A DNA stretch of 55,239 nt, taken from the NCBI GenBank assembly GCA_022072615.1, contig JAJVHS010000012.1:37991-93229 (forward strand), given 5' to 3'. Below are positions 1-8,787 of the stretch, piece by piece. This DNA comes from Phycisphaerales bacterium. Lineage in GTDB: Bacteria > Planctomycetota > Phycisphaerae > Phycisphaerales > UBA1924. A program made the position numbers and the translations under genes. How positions within the stretch are numbered: position 1 is the first letter of the stretch; every line of letters starts with the position of its first letter. A model generated the notes under the pieces. The model was not told the origin of the DNA, did not search any database, and was given only the letters and a program-made list of their open reading frames with translations.

Positions 1-413
1 ACGAGCGAGGCCGCTGCCGCGCACGCCGCGAAGCCCGCGGCAAGATCGCTCGTGCTCAGCCAATCTTCGAGCGAGGCGTCTGGATTGAAACCCAAGTGAT
101 AGGCCGCCGCGACAAGCCCGCCCGCGGTCAGGGCCGCGGCCAGCGTGCCGGCGAACCCTCGTTCGGTGCGGTCGCTCGACCGCCAGCGCAGGACGAGCAC
201 GAGCGTGCCGGCCAGGATCCCGGCCGCGTTCAGCGCCAGGCGCATGGCGGGGCCTACCGCCGTGCCGATGGCGACGTCGCCGATGGTGGGGTCCGAACTC
301 CAGCCCGGCATGGTCTCATACGTCACGAGCATCCGCAGCGAGACAACCGTTCCGATGACCGCCGCCGCGTACGCGACGGCGCTGTGGTCACGCTCGCGAC
401 CGGCGGGTGTCAT
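1..413 (-). CDS. Multi-spanning membrane protein, N-terminal part only (possible O-antigen ligase-like)
   Basis: The reading frame begins with ATG at 413 and is still open at the left edge, so only about 137 residues are visible. They contain three or four hydrophobic segments, around residues 12-32, 58-76, 87-106 and 122-137, joined by short loops, as in the N-terminus of a polytopic inner-membrane protein. The start overlaps the stop of the upstream sugar-phosphate transferase gene in an ATGA, so the two are probably translationally coupled. That context suggests a polysaccharide role such as an O-antigen ligase/polymerase, but no diagnostic motif lies in the visible part. The family is a guess from context; the gene itself is well supported. 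Confidence 0.6.
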   Translation of the reverse strand, partial: MTPAGRERDHSAVAYAAAVIGTVVSLRMLVTYETMPGWSSDPTIGDVAIGTAVGPAMRLALNAAGILAGTLVLVLRWRSSDRTERGFAGTLAAALTAGGLVAAAYHLGFNPDASLEDWLSTSDLAAGFAACAAAASL

Positions 414-1702
414 GGCTCGTCCGCCTCGTCCGCGGTGGACATCGCCGGGGCGGCCGGAGATCCCGGGCGGAGCGGCTTTGCCGTGTGGCGGCTGGCGTGC
501 TCGTAGGCGTACAGCACGCCCAGGATCATCAGCGTCTGGGCGACCACCAGGGCGGCCTGCCAATCCTGGAGCGAGCGGAGCGAGATCGCGCCGCAGCCCG
601 TGGCGGCGGTGAGCGCCCAGAGGACGTACACCGCACCGCGCCGCGTCAGCCCGCGCTGCACGAGCCGGTGGCTGACGTGCTGGAGATCGCCCACCAGCGG
701 GTTCTTGCCCTGGCTCAACCGCAGGATGACGACGGTGGTGAAGTCGTACAGCGGGATGGCGAGCACCACCAGCGGCGTGAACACGCCCAGCCACGTCGTC
801 GCGAAACTGCCGGCCTCATGCGTGGCCTCGTGCGCGGCGGCGCCGGCATCGGAGCTGCTCGGCCACGACTCCGCGTAGGTGATCCGCACCGAAAGAAACG
901 CCAGCAGGAGCCCGACCACGAGCGAACCGCCGTCGCCCATGAAGATGGTCGCGGCACGACCCGACCAGGGCCGCGGCGCGTTGAACAGCAGGAAGCCGGC
1001 GAGCGACCCGATCAGCAGCGCCAGACACGCCGCGATGAACCACTGCGGCGGCGAGCCGACCAGCGCCGCGGCGAGAAAGAACGCCGCCGCGATCGCGCCG
1101 ATGCCCGCCGACAGCCCGTCCATGTTGTCCAGGAAGTTCATCGCGTTCATCACGACGATGATCCACGCCACCGTCACCGCGTACGAGAGCCACGCCCCGC
1201 CCGCGTACGGGTCCAGCAGCGTCAGCATGCGGGACCCGGTGATCCCGACCAGCGCCGAGCACACGCCGATCATCACGAGCAGCTTCGGAATCGCCTTCAG
1301 CGGCCGGCGGTCGTCGGCCAGGCCCATGACGTGCACGATCAGCAGAGCCCCCGCGAGCGCCGCCGCGTCCAGCGTCTTGTCGCGGATCCCCGGCAGATGA
1401 TCGTGGAGCGCTGGAACCCAGCGCGTGATGACGCCGGCGATCCCGGAATCGGACGCTGACGGCGCCCGATCGAGGCCGGGAAGATTCAGGGCCACGAGCG
1501 CCGCGAGCAGCGGGATCGCGACGCCAAGGAACACCGCCACGCCGCCGGTGTTGGGCACCCGCCGGGGTGCTGCCTTCACCTGGCCCGCCACGCCGGGCGA
1601 ATCAAACGTCTTGAGCCGGTGTCCCAGGCGGATCAGCACCGCCGTCAGCGGCGTCGAGATCGCCGCGCCGACGAGAATGAGGCTGAGGCAGGCCCAGATC
1701 AT
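410..1702 (-). CDS. Undecaprenyl-phosphate sugar-1-phosphate transferase (MraY/WecA family, GT4)
   Basis: A 430-residue polytopic membrane protein with about eleven hydrophobic segments. Family motifs are clear: RRVPNTGG near residue 47 (lipid/nucleotide region), GLADDRR around 125 (the Asp pair), NAMNFLDNMDGL around 185 (metal-binding NxxNxxDGxxG-type loop), and FMGDGGSL around 254. Such enzymes move a sugar-1-phosphate from a UDP-sugar onto undecaprenyl phosphate at the cytoplasmic face, starting O-antigen, capsule or wall-polymer synthesis. WecA/TagO-like use is more likely than mraY because no peptidoglycan ligase genes are adjacent, but the sugar cannot be read from sequence. It lies downstream of the FHA gene on the same strand and overlaps the next membrane gene by 4 bp. 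Confidence 0.85.
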   Translation of the reverse strand: MIWACLSLILVGAAISTPLTAVLIRLGHRLKTFDSPGVAGQVKAAPRRVPNTGGVAVFLGVAIPLLAALVALNLPGLDRAPSASDSGIAGVITRWVPALHDHLPGIRDKTLDAAALAGALLIVHVMGLADDRRPLKAIPKLLVMIGVCSALVGITGSRMLTLLDPYAGGAWLSYAVTVAWIIVVMNAMNFLDNMDGLSAGIGAIAAAFFLAAALVGSPPQWFIAACLALLIGSLAGFLLFNAPRPWSGRAATIFMGDGGSLVVGLLLAFLSVRITYAESWPSSSDAGAAAHEATHEAGSFATTWLGVFTPLVVLAIPLYDFTTVVILRLSQGKNPLVGDLQHVSHRLVQRGLTRRGAVYVLWALTAATGCGAISLRSLQDWQAALVVAQTLMILGVLYAYEHASRHTAKPLRPGSPAAPAMSTADEADEP

Positions 1703-1792
1703 GCGGCCGGCCGTTCCAGGGTGTCTTCGATTGATGGCGCGCAGGACAGCGGGTCACGGCCGGCCCCGAAGCTGCCGGGGGCCCCCGCGCGG

Positions 1793-2320
1793 CTACTTCT
1801 TCCCCGGCTTCTTCTCGTCGTCATCATCCGAGAAGTCAAAGTCGAAGGAGTCGCTGTCGTCATTCGCGTCCTCGTCATCCTCGTCGTCGTCATCGGTCAC
1901 GGAGGAGACCGGCGCGGGAGCGCGGGAAGAGACGGTGGTGGGGGCCTCGGCCGGCCGCCCGGACCCGGTCGCCGTGGTGGCGACGATGCCGTCCTCGTAT
2001 GTGTCCTCGGCGTCGACGTCGGGCGGCTTGCCGCCGATGCGGACGGCGCACACGACGTTCCCCACCGAGATCAGGTCCCCCGCGTGCAGCTCCGCCTCGG
2101 TCACGCGCTTGCGGTTCACGAAGGTGCCGTTGCTGGACCCCAGGTCCTTGATCCGCAGCGTCTGACCGTCCACCAGGAGCTCGCAGTGCTGCCGGGAGAC
2201 GTCTCCCGACGGGATGCGGATGTTGCACTCCGTCGCTCGGCCGATGACCGTCCGCGACCGGGCGATCGGCACCAGCCGTTTGTTGAAGTCCGCCGTGACG
2301 AGCACCAGTGAGAAGTCCAC
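1793..2320 (-). CDS. FHA-domain protein with a strongly acidic C-terminal tail
   Basis: A 175-residue protein beginning at a GTG (2318-2320). Residues about 22-95 form a forkhead-associated domain, a phosphothreonine-binding fold: GR at 27-28, SRQH at 42-45 and the NGT at 64-66 are the usual ligand-contact positions and all are present. After a proline/alanine linker the last ~35 residues are almost all Asp/Glu with a few Phe and Ser, ending in lysines. There is no transmembrane segment or enzyme domain, so it is probably a cytoplasmic adaptor recognising a phosphorylated partner. It is the first gene of the minus-strand group leading to the WecA-like enzyme and is divergent from the hemW-like gene. 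A Ser/Thr kinase is encoded about 29 kb away; a link between them is speculation. Confidence 0.85.
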   Translation of the reverse strand: MDFSLVLVTADFNKRLVPIARSRTVIGRATECNIRIPSGDVSRQHCELLVDGQTLRIKDLGSSNGTFVNRKRVTEAELHAGDLISVGNVVCAVRIGGKPPDVDAEDTYEDGIVATTATGSGRPAEAPTTVSSRAPAPVSSVTDDDDEDDEDANDDSDSFDFDFSDDDDEKKPGKK

Positions 2321-2373
2321 GCGTTCGCTATCCTTCCCGGCGTGTCCGCCCGTCGCCGGGCAGACACAACCCT

Positions 2374-3678
2374 ATGGCCCACAATACACCGCTCAATGTC
2401 CTTCCGCAACGCGACGGGGCCGGCGGCGGTCGCCCGCACCTCGCCAACCGGCTCCCAACCCCCGGCTCGCCCGGGCTGGACCGGCCCGCCAGCCTCTATC
2501 TCCACGTCCCATTCTGCTTCCACAAGTGCCATTACTGCGATTTCTACAGCATTGTTGACACCTTCGACCGCCAGCGGGCGTTCTGCGACCGTCTGGAAAG
2601 GGAACTGACCGCCCTGGCCGCCTATTCCTGCCCGGGGCCGCTGGAGACGATCTTCGTCGGCGGGGGTACTCCCAGTCTTCTGGCCGTCCCGCTCTGGGAA
2701 CGGCTCCTGGACCGCCTGCGTGCGCTCTTTGACCTGGCGTCGCCTCGACTCGAGTTCACGGTCGAGTGCAACCCCGAGACCGTGACCCTCGAGCTCATGG
2801 CCGTGCTCGCCGCGGGCGGAGTCACCCGCGTCAGCATGGGCGCCCAGTCCTTCGACACCCGCCACCTCAAGACCCTCGAGCGCTGGCACGACCCCGAGAG
2901 CGTCCCCCTGGCCCTGGAGTTCGCCCGGGCCGCGGGCATCGGTCGCCAGTCCATCGACCTCATCTTCGGGATTCCCGGCCAGACCCTCGACGACTGGCAC
3001 CGGGACCTCGACCGGGCCCTTTCCCTGGGCACCGAGCACCTCTCCTGCTACTCCCTCACCTACGAGCCGCAGACCGCGATGACGGCGCGGCTCAATCGCG
3101 GAGAATTCGAACCGATCGACGAAGAACTCGAGGTCGCCATGCACCGGGCCACCTGGGCGGCGGTCCGAACCGCGGGCATGGAGCGCTACGAGGTCAGCAA
3201 CTTTGCTCGGCCGGGCGCGGAATGCCGCCACAACATGGCGTACTGGCGTCAGCGCTCGTGGCTCGCCGCGGGCCCGTCGGCGTCGGGGCACCTGCGGGTC
3301 GCGGACACGAGCTCCGGTGACGCCTTCGCCCTGCCCGGGCACCGGTGGAAGAACGTCCCGCGCCTCGACGACTACCTGCGGCTCGACGATGGATCGGGCA
3401 CGTCTCCGCTGGCCGACCATGAAGGCCCGGACGCGGCCCGGGCCGTCCGCGAACGCATCATGACGGGGCTGCGCCTGGCCGAGGGCGTGAACACCGCCGA
3501 AGTGATCGACGCGGCGGCGGTCATCGCGCCGGGATCAGCCGACCGGCTGAGGGCGATCGCATCCCGCCTGATCGACCGCGGGCAGATGCTCGATGTCGAG
3601 GGGCGCTGGGTGCTGACCGACGAGGGAATCCTGTTTGCGGACGCGATCGCGGTCGAGTTCTTTGGTGCGGTGGAGTGA
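2374..3678 (+). CDS. hemW: HemW-like radical SAM protein (coproporphyrinogen III oxidase-like)
   Basis: A 434-residue radical SAM protein. The cluster motif CFHKCHYCDF gives Cys48, Cys52 and Cys55 for the [4Fe-4S] centre; the Phe after the third Cys spacing is typical of the HemN/HemW branch. GGGTPSLL near residue 102 is the SAM-binding glycine motif, and the C-terminal third matches the HemW C-terminal domain. HemW proteins are now regarded as heme chaperones and lack the extra N-terminal cysteine of true HemN; I see none before Cys48. The frame stays open to an ATG at 2308, but I chose 2374 because the 2308 start would overlap the divergent FHA gene. It could be annotated as an oxygen-independent coproporphyrinogen oxidase, but the motif spacing favours HemW. 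Confidence 0.85.
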   Translation: MAHNTPLNVLPQRDGAGGGRPHLANRLPTPGSPGLDRPASLYLHVPFCFHKCHYCDFYSIVDTFDRQRAFCDRLERELTALAAYSCPGPLETIFVGGGTPSLLAVPLWERLLDRLRALFDLASPRLEFTVECNPETVTLELMAVLAAGGVTRVSMGAQSFDTRHLKTLERWHDPESVPLALEFARAAGIGRQSIDLIFGIPGQTLDDWHRDLDRALSLGTEHLSCYSLTYEPQTAMTARLNRGEFEPIDEELEVAMHRATWAAVRTAGMERYEVSNFARPGAECRHNMAYWRQRSWLAAGPSASGHLRVADTSSGDAFALPGHRWKNVPRLDDYLRLDDGSGTSPLADHEGPDAARAVRERIMTGLRLAEGVNTAEVIDAAAVIAPGSADRLRAIASRLIDRGQMLDVEGRWVLTDEGILFADAIAVEFFGAVE

Positions 3679-3708
3679 CGAACACAGCCGCGTGTGCAAA
3701 CATGCTGG

Positions 3709-5316
3709 CTACTTGGCTCGCAGTTTGTCGAGACATCCTGTGAGTCGCTCGGCGCTCAGTTCGAGTTCACCCTTCATCTTCTCTGACTGCTCGAGTACTT
3801 TCTGGCTGTGGCTGATGGAGAGCGTTGCAGCGTTCGCGATCACGCCGAGGCACTTGCCGGCCTTTTCAAGCATCTCGCACGCCGCCTCGACCGGGCCCAG
3901 GTCAACGTGCGCGGCCTCCGACTCGATCTTCCGCCGCACCACCAGCGCCCTTGCGACGCTGACGGCCGCCTTCACGTACACGTCGGTCGTGCGGTCCTCG
4001 GGGTCCCACACGACTACCAGGTCATCGCCGTGTCGGCAGAATGAATCGACGCCCGTCAGCCCGCCCGCGGACGCCGAGGCGAAGACGAAGATGCCGATGT
4101 CCGCCGCGCGGTTGCGGCGGGCTTCCTCGAGCTCGGCCCGGGCCTGGGCGAGGTTCTTCGCCTGGCGCTTGGCCTCGATCACGATCCTGCGGCCCGCGGC
4201 CGCGGTTTCCGCGCCCAGCACGATCACCGCGTCGCCCTTCTTGGAGCGGGGGACTTCGCCCGGCGTGGCGCCGACGGCCTCGAACTGATCGCCGAGCCGG
4301 CCGGCCTCGGACGCGAGCAGTTCGCAGAGCGCGGACTCGAAGTCCTGGCCGCCGGCCGTGTTCCGCTCGCGTTCGCCGCGCACGGCCTTGAGCGATTCCA
4401 CCGCGGCCTTCACGTCCTGCTGGAACTGGGTGTTGCGGTCGCGCAGCTCCGACAGCAGGCCCACGATCTCGCCCTTGAGCTTCGAGAGCGCCGACGCCTG
4501 GTTGTCGAGCGTGAACTCGCCGGTGATCCGCTTCTGCGCCTCTTCGACCCGCTGCACGAGCCGGGCCAGGGCACCGTCGGCGTTCCCAAGGTCGAACTCG
4601 CGCTGGAAGCGCTGGACGTCGTCGGCGAGTTCCTTGCGGAGCTTGCCGTTGACCTCCGTCAACTGGCCCTTGAACACGCTCAGGGCCGACTGCGGGTCGT
4701 TGAGCGAGAACTGGCCGGTCACGCGGCGGCTCTGCTCGTCCAGGGCCTCCTTGATCGCGGTCTTCAGCGACGCGACCAGGCCGTCCTGCTGCTGCGGGTT
4801 GAGCAGCTTGAACACGGGGCTCGCCTCGCCGACCTGCCGGGCAAGCGCCTGGGCCATCGTCGAGTTGTCCGCCCCGACATGCCGCCTGAGCAGCTGGTCG
4901 AGCTGTCCATCGGGCCGCAGCACCTCGTTCAGCCGCATCGGCAGGTGCCCGTCGGTCGGGTCCAGGTACTGGCGGAGCGCCGCCGCGAGCTGGCTGGCGA
5001 CCTGCTCGCCGTGTCGGTCGAGCTCGCCGCGCACGCCCGCGATGAGCCGGTCTCCCTCTCCGCGGAGAGCCGCGGCATCGATGGTGCCGGTCGCCTGCGC
5101 GATCGCGAGCACGCCCACGCGCAGCGCGGCGAGGGCCGCTCGGTCCCGGGCATCACCTTCCACGAACCCGCGCAGGTAGCGCACGACCTCCGGGTCGCGG
5201 ACGATGAGCGCCAGGTCGATCGCCCCGTCATCGGCGGTCGGCGTCGGCGCTGAAAGCGCGCTGTTCGCGGCGGGCTGATCGTGCGGCTTGGCTTCGTGGA
5301 TGGTGCTCGCGTCCAT
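3709..5316 (-). CDS. Coiled-coil protein with a predicted PD-(D/E)XK nuclease-like domain
   Basis: A 535-residue protein without signal peptide or membrane segment. Residues about 35-320 are helical and charged, and contain three copies of a short element of the form F-(S/T/D)-L-(N/D)-x-x-x-x-A-L, at about 203, 241 and 268. Residues 324-460 carry GQDFE (Glu327), KGD (Asp362) and IEAK (Glu381, Lys383), the order and spacing of a PD-(D/E)XK nuclease core, followed by a helix with repeated Glu/Arg. The layout resembles RmuC/DUF2130-type proteins, but I cannot assign it to a named family. The ATG at 5316 was chosen over an upstream ATG (5415) because the latter overlaps the end of the DUF3052 gene. 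It follows ruvA and DUF3052 on the same strand, which would suit a DNA-repair role (inference). Confidence 0.75.
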   Translation of the reverse strand: MDASTIHEAKPHDQPAANSALSAPTPTADDGAIDLALIVRDPEVVRYLRGFVEGDARDRAALAALRVGVLAIAQATGTIDAAALRGEGDRLIAGVRGELDRHGEQVASQLAAALRQYLDPTDGHLPMRLNEVLRPDGQLDQLLRRHVGADNSTMAQALARQVGEASPVFKLLNPQQQDGLVASLKTAIKEALDEQSRRVTGQFSLNDPQSALSVFKGQLTEVNGKLRKELADDVQRFQREFDLGNADGALARLVQRVEEAQKRITGEFTLDNQASALSKLKGEIVGLLSELRDRNTQFQQDVKAAVESLKAVRGERERNTAGGQDFESALCELLASEAGRLGDQFEAVGATPGEVPRSKKGDAVIVLGAETAAAGRRIVIEAKRQAKNLAQARAELEEARRNRAADIGIFVFASASAGGLTGVDSFCRHGDDLVVVWDPEDRTTDVYVKAAVSVARALVVRRKIESEAAHVDLGPVEAACEMLEKAGKCLGVIANAATLSISHSQKVLEQSEKMKGELELSAERLTGCLDKLRAK

Positions 5317-5404
5317 GGATTGATCGTACCGACCACGCCCCCGCGACAGCGCCTTAATTCGCGCCCCGCGCGCACCATCAGCCGCCGTCCATGACAACAG
5401 GCCG

Positions 5405-5848
5405 TCAGCGATCAACCCTCGTGTTCTCGCCCTTCGCGGGCCGGTCCTTCACGCGGTACACAAATCGCAGTCCCGACCACACGTCGGTCACGGCGCAGAC
5501 CTTGTTGTCCACCAGCCCGGTCGCGAGCCCGTGCGCTCGGACGACATTCTCATCCAGGTCAGTCTTCACGCCCGACGATTTCTTGGGCCAGGCGACCCAC
5601 AGGCCGCCGGCGAAATCGAGTGCTCGGGCGGCTCGGTCGAAGCCCTTCGCCAGCGACTTCTCATCCCCGCAGAACAGCACGATGACGTCCGCTCGGCGCG
5701 AGCGCGGCAGCGACCGTGAGACAACCGCGTCCGGAGGCAGCTCGCCGAGCACATCGTCGAATTCATCGGGGGCGCTGACGAGGACAATCCGGTGCCCTGC
5801 CTTGATGCCCAGCTTCGCCGCGAGCGGAGTTCCTGAGTACCCCGGCAT
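5405..5848 (-). CDS. DUF3052 family protein
   Basis: A 147-residue protein opening with MPGYSGTPLAAKLGIK, the characteristic start of DUF3052 proteins, and keeping the later AWPKKSSGV stretch and the C-terminal VWSGLRFVYR. The family is small, cytoplasmic and widespread in bacteria; no biochemical activity is established to my knowledge. The gene lies 36 bp after the ruvA stop and 88 bp before the coiled-coil/nuclease-like gene, all on the minus strand, so the three could be one transcript. The Shine-Dalgarno sequence before the ATG at 5848 is weak, which would fit translation coupled to ruvA. Confidence 0.85.
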   Translation of the reverse strand: MPGYSGTPLAAKLGIKAGHRIVLVSAPDEFDDVLGELPPDAVVSRSLPRSRRADVIVLFCGDEKSLAKGFDRAARALDFAGGLWVAWPKKSSGVKTDLDENVVRAHGLATGLVDNKVCAVTDVWSGLRFVYRVKDRPAKGENTRVDR

Positions 5849-5884
5849 GTTTCACCGTCGTGTTCAGTTGCGGCACGCCAGCCG

Positions 5885-6538
5885 CTACCCCCCGTACACC
5901 GCGCCGAGCACTTCGTCCGCGGTCGTGAGCGTACCGGCGTGCCTCGCCACCGCCTGCTCGACTTTCCTCACCGCGTCGGCCCGGGTTTCGCCAAGGGCCA
6001 CCAGCGCCTCGACCGCCTCCTGCTGGCCCGGCGGCAGCGATGAGGGCCTGGCCTCGGCCCCGGGCTTCAGCTCGGCGAGCTCGGCGGCGCCCAGGTAGAT
6101 GTCGACCTTGCCGTGCAGTTCGGCCACGATCGTCTCGGCGAGCCGCTTGCCGATCTCGGGCAGCTTGACCAGCGCCCGGGTGTCCTTCTCCGCCACCGCC
6201 CGAGCAATCACCGCCGGCTCGACTTCGAGCGCCCGCAGGGCCTTGCGGTTGCCGATCCCCTTGACGGTCGTGAACAGCTCGAAGAACCGCCGGTCCAGCG
6301 CGGATTCGAAGCCGATGAGCCGCGGGATGAAAGACGCCCCCTGCCCCTGGCCTTCTAGATAAAGGTGAGTCAGGAAGCTCACGGTGCCGCCCGGGCCGCC
6401 GCCGCCGGCAGTCCGTGCCTCCAGCTTCCGACCCAGGTACGCCGGGACCAGGACCTCCAGCGTGATCCCCCCGGGCATGCGCACAATCGCGGTCATCCCC
6501 GCCACGGTCTCCAGCACGCCCTCGACTCGATGGATCAT
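5885..6538 (-). CDS. ruvA: Holliday junction branch migration protein RuvA
   Basis: A 217-residue protein. The N-terminal OB-fold (residues 1-70) begins MIHRVEGVLE, as in RuvA. A helix-hairpin-helix region follows with VKGIGNRKALRAL (about 93-105) and LPEIGKRLAETIVAEL (about 127-142). The C-terminal three-helix domain that contacts RuvB ends in TTADEVLGAVYGG. RuvA binds four-way DNA junctions as a tetramer and loads the RuvB motor during recombinational repair. Neither ruvB nor ruvC lies in this window; ruvA instead leads a minus-strand group with DUF3052 and the nuclease-like gene. The acidic-pin region is moderately divergent, but the order of domains leaves little doubt. Confidence 0.88.
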   Translation of the reverse strand: MIHRVEGVLETVAGMTAIVRMPGGITLEVLVPAYLGRKLEARTAGGGGPGGTVSFLTHLYLEGQGQGASFIPRLIGFESALDRRFFELFTTVKGIGNRKALRALEVEPAVIARAVAEKDTRALVKLPEIGKRLAETIVAELHGKVDIYLGAAELAELKPGAEARPSSLPPGQQEAVEALVALGETRADAVRKVEQAVARHAGTLTTADEVLGAVYGG

Positions 6539-6681
6539 GATCGCCCGATGGTACCGGGCTCTGCCCCGGGCCGGGGTCGGCTGAGTTCCGCACCGGTCTC
6601 CGGCCCGGCTTCAAGGCAGGTCCGGTAAGTGCCGATAACACCTCCACGCCGGGCTCTCGCTCGGTCTGTCAGGAGCCTTGA

Positions 6682-8325
6682 TTGACCGAGCAAACCCACG
6701 AGCCCAGCCGTTCTCCCTCGCCGGCCCGGGCATGCGTGCTCATCGGGACCGGGCGGACCTGCGACCAAGTGGCGTCCCAGCTTTCGTGCCTGTCGACGCC
6801 GCCCGTGGTCCACGGGTGCGTCACCTGCGACGGGCGGGCTCCCTCGGCGGCCGTGAAACTCCTGGGTTCGATCGACCAGCTGCCGGCGATCCTCGCCCCG
6901 CTTCTCGCGACCGGCACGGTGGCGGTGGTCTGCCTGCCCCGGCGGCTTCGAGCCGTCGCGCTTCGAGCCATGTCGGCGCTCGACCGAGCCGGGATTCCTG
7001 CACGGGTCGTGCCCGCCATCGAAGACCTGCTCGAGGGTAACGGCGCCATCGATCCGCTTCGCCGGACGGTGCTCGATTACTCCCGGCTCATCGGACGGAC
7101 GCCCTACGGCATCGACCGCCGGGCCGTGGCTCGGCTGATCGAGGGCCGGCGCGTGCTTATCACCGGCGCGGGCGGATCGATCGGCTCCGAAATTGCCCAG
7201 ATTGCCGCGACTTTCGCTCCCTCGAGCCTGGTTCTCATGGAGCGAGCGGAAAACTCGCTGTTTGAGATCAATCGCCGCATCGGCGAACGCTTCCCCACCG
7301 TGCACCGGTCGGCCGTCCTCCACGACGTGATCGACGCGCCCGGGACGCTGCGGCACCTGACGGCCCTGAAGCCCGACGTCGTCTTCCACGCGGCGGCGCA
7401 CAAGCACGTCCCGCTCATGGAGGAGCACCCGTACCACGCCGTCGCGAATAACTTCTTCGGGACCAAGAGCATCGCGGACGCGGCGGTCGCGTGCGGGGCG
7501 ACCAGGTTCGTGCTGATCTCCTCCGACAAGGCCGTCAAGCCGACCTCGGTGATGGGGGCCACCAAGCGGCTGGCCGAGATGTACGTCCAGGCGATGCACA
7601 GGTCGATCTGGGCCCGTCGCCGGCAGGCCACCGCGTCCAGCCCCGCCGCGTCGCTGTGCATGGTGCGGTTCGGCAACGTGCTGGGGTCGGCGTGCAGCGT
7701 GCTCCCGATCTGGTCGAGCCAGCTCTCCGACGGCGGTCCCATCACCGTGACCGATCCGCGCATGACGCGGTACTTCATGACCATCCAGGAGGCCGCGGCC
7801 CTGGTCATCCAGGCCGGCGCGATCGAAACCGCCGACCCGACGGCCCGGGTGTACGTCCTCGACATGGGCGAGCCGGTCAAAATCCTCGACCTTGCGCGGT
7901 CATTCGTCCGGGCGTCGGGCTTCAACCCGGTCGTCGCCGGCGGCGACACCTCCATCGAGGACCCTCAAGACCCGTCGTTCCCCGCGACGGACCTCCCGAG
8001 CATGGAGATCCGCCTGACGGGCGCTCGCCCGGGCGAAAAGCTGCACGAAGAACTGGCCTACGCGGCCGAGCTCCTCCAGCCGACGCCATATCCGGGCATC
8101 AACGCCTGGGCCGGACCGCTCGGGGACGACTTCAGCCTGACCACACTGGTCTCCGACCTGGCCACGCTGAGCCCGACGAGCGACCGCCGGACGGTGCTCG
8201 ACGTCATCCGGGCCCACGTTCCCGAACTTCCTGAGCGTCAAACACCCGCTCAAGAACCGAAAATGACGACAAACACCGCCAAGGAATCCATACGGGATAC
8301 GAACATCACCGCGATAACGGCTTGA
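6682..8325 (+). CDS. Nucleotide-sugar 4,6-dehydratase/epimerase, soluble CapD/PglF/FlaA1 family
   Basis: A 547-residue protein started by TTG at 6682, supported by AGGAG at 6671-6675 six bases upstream. Residues 15-120 resemble the degenerate N-terminal Rossmann-like region of PglF/WbpM enzymes, but the usual N-terminal membrane helices are missing, so this version should be soluble. The NAD-binding SDR domain starts at about 155 with GAGGSIG (162-168); SSDK (280-283) and MGATK (291-295) hold the catalytic Asp-Lys and the Met that replaces Tyr in PglF-type enzymes. The likely reaction is conversion of UDP-GlcNAc or a related sugar to a 4-keto-6-deoxy intermediate for capsule, O-antigen or glycan synthesis. 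It is divergent from ruvA. Substrate is not readable from sequence. Confidence 0.85.
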   Translation: MTEQTHEPSRSPSPARACVLIGTGRTCDQVASQLSCLSTPPVVHGCVTCDGRAPSAAVKLLGSIDQLPAILAPLLATGTVAVVCLPRRLRAVALRAMSALDRAGIPARVVPAIEDLLEGNGAIDPLRRTVLDYSRLIGRTPYGIDRRAVARLIEGRRVLITGAGGSIGSEIAQIAATFAPSSLVLMERAENSLFEINRRIGERFPTVHRSAVLHDVIDAPGTLRHLTALKPDVVFHAAAHKHVPLMEEHPYHAVANNFFGTKSIADAAVACGATRFVLISSDKAVKPTSVMGATKRLAEMYVQAMHRSIWARRRQATASSPAASLCMVRFGNVLGSACSVLPIWSSQLSDGGPITVTDPRMTRYFMTIQEAAALVIQAGAIETADPTARVYVLDMGEPVKILDLARSFVRASGFNPVVAGGDTSIEDPQDPSFPATDLPSMEIRLTGARPGEKLHEELAYAAELLQPTPYPGINAWAGPLGDDFSLTTLVSDLATLSPTSDRRTVLDVIRAHVPELPERQTPAQEPKMTTNTAKESIRDTNITAITA

Positions 8326-8476
8326 TTCGCGGGCGCATCTGCGGGACACTTTGCCCAGTCAGCTTGCTCAGACGATCGCCTTCTTCCGGGCGCCGGGCGC
8401 CAAAGTTCATGGATGAACGCGGGAGTGGACGACTGGATCGAGTCTGCGCGAGCGAGTGGACGGCAAAGGAACGCGG

Positions 8477-8767
8477 ATGAATCGCAGCAATCCGGCGGAA
8501 GTCTTGAGGGACAGCGTCGATGCTCGGCGGAAGGCCGAGGACCTTCTCCGGGGCCTGCTCGAGGCGAAATCGCAGACCGAGTCATTCCTCGCCGAGGGCG
8601 GGCGTGAAGATCCGGTGAAGAGCCTGACCGGCCGGTCGGCCATCGACAACGCGATCAACTCCACCAAACGGATGATCGACACCCTTGATCGGGCGATCGA
8701 GCAGGTTCGGCGCGAGCTCGACCAGGATGACTGGGTCGAGATCGGCGACGCCGTCGAAGCCCGCTGA
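8477..8767 (+). CDS. Small conserved-looking helical protein of unknown function
   Basis: A 96-residue, charged, mostly helical protein without cysteines, signal peptide or membrane segment. The ATG at 8477 has AAAGGA at 8465-8470 six bases upstream and is preferred over an in-frame GTG at 8456. Heptad-like spacing of Leu/Ile between residues about 60 and 85 (STKRMIDTLDRAIEQVRREL) suggests a coiled coil or helical bundle. It lies 150 bp after the CapD-like gene and converges on the first PilZ gene, ending 20 bp from that gene's stop. I do not recognise a family; codon use and the ribosome binding site support a real gene. Confidence 0.7.
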   Translation: MNRSNPAEVLRDSVDARRKAEDLLRGLLEAKSQTESFLAEGGREDPVKSLTGRSAIDNAINSTKRMIDTLDRAIEQVRRELDQDDWVEIGDAVEAR

Positions 8768-8787
8768 GCAGGTTCCGGTTCGAACCG

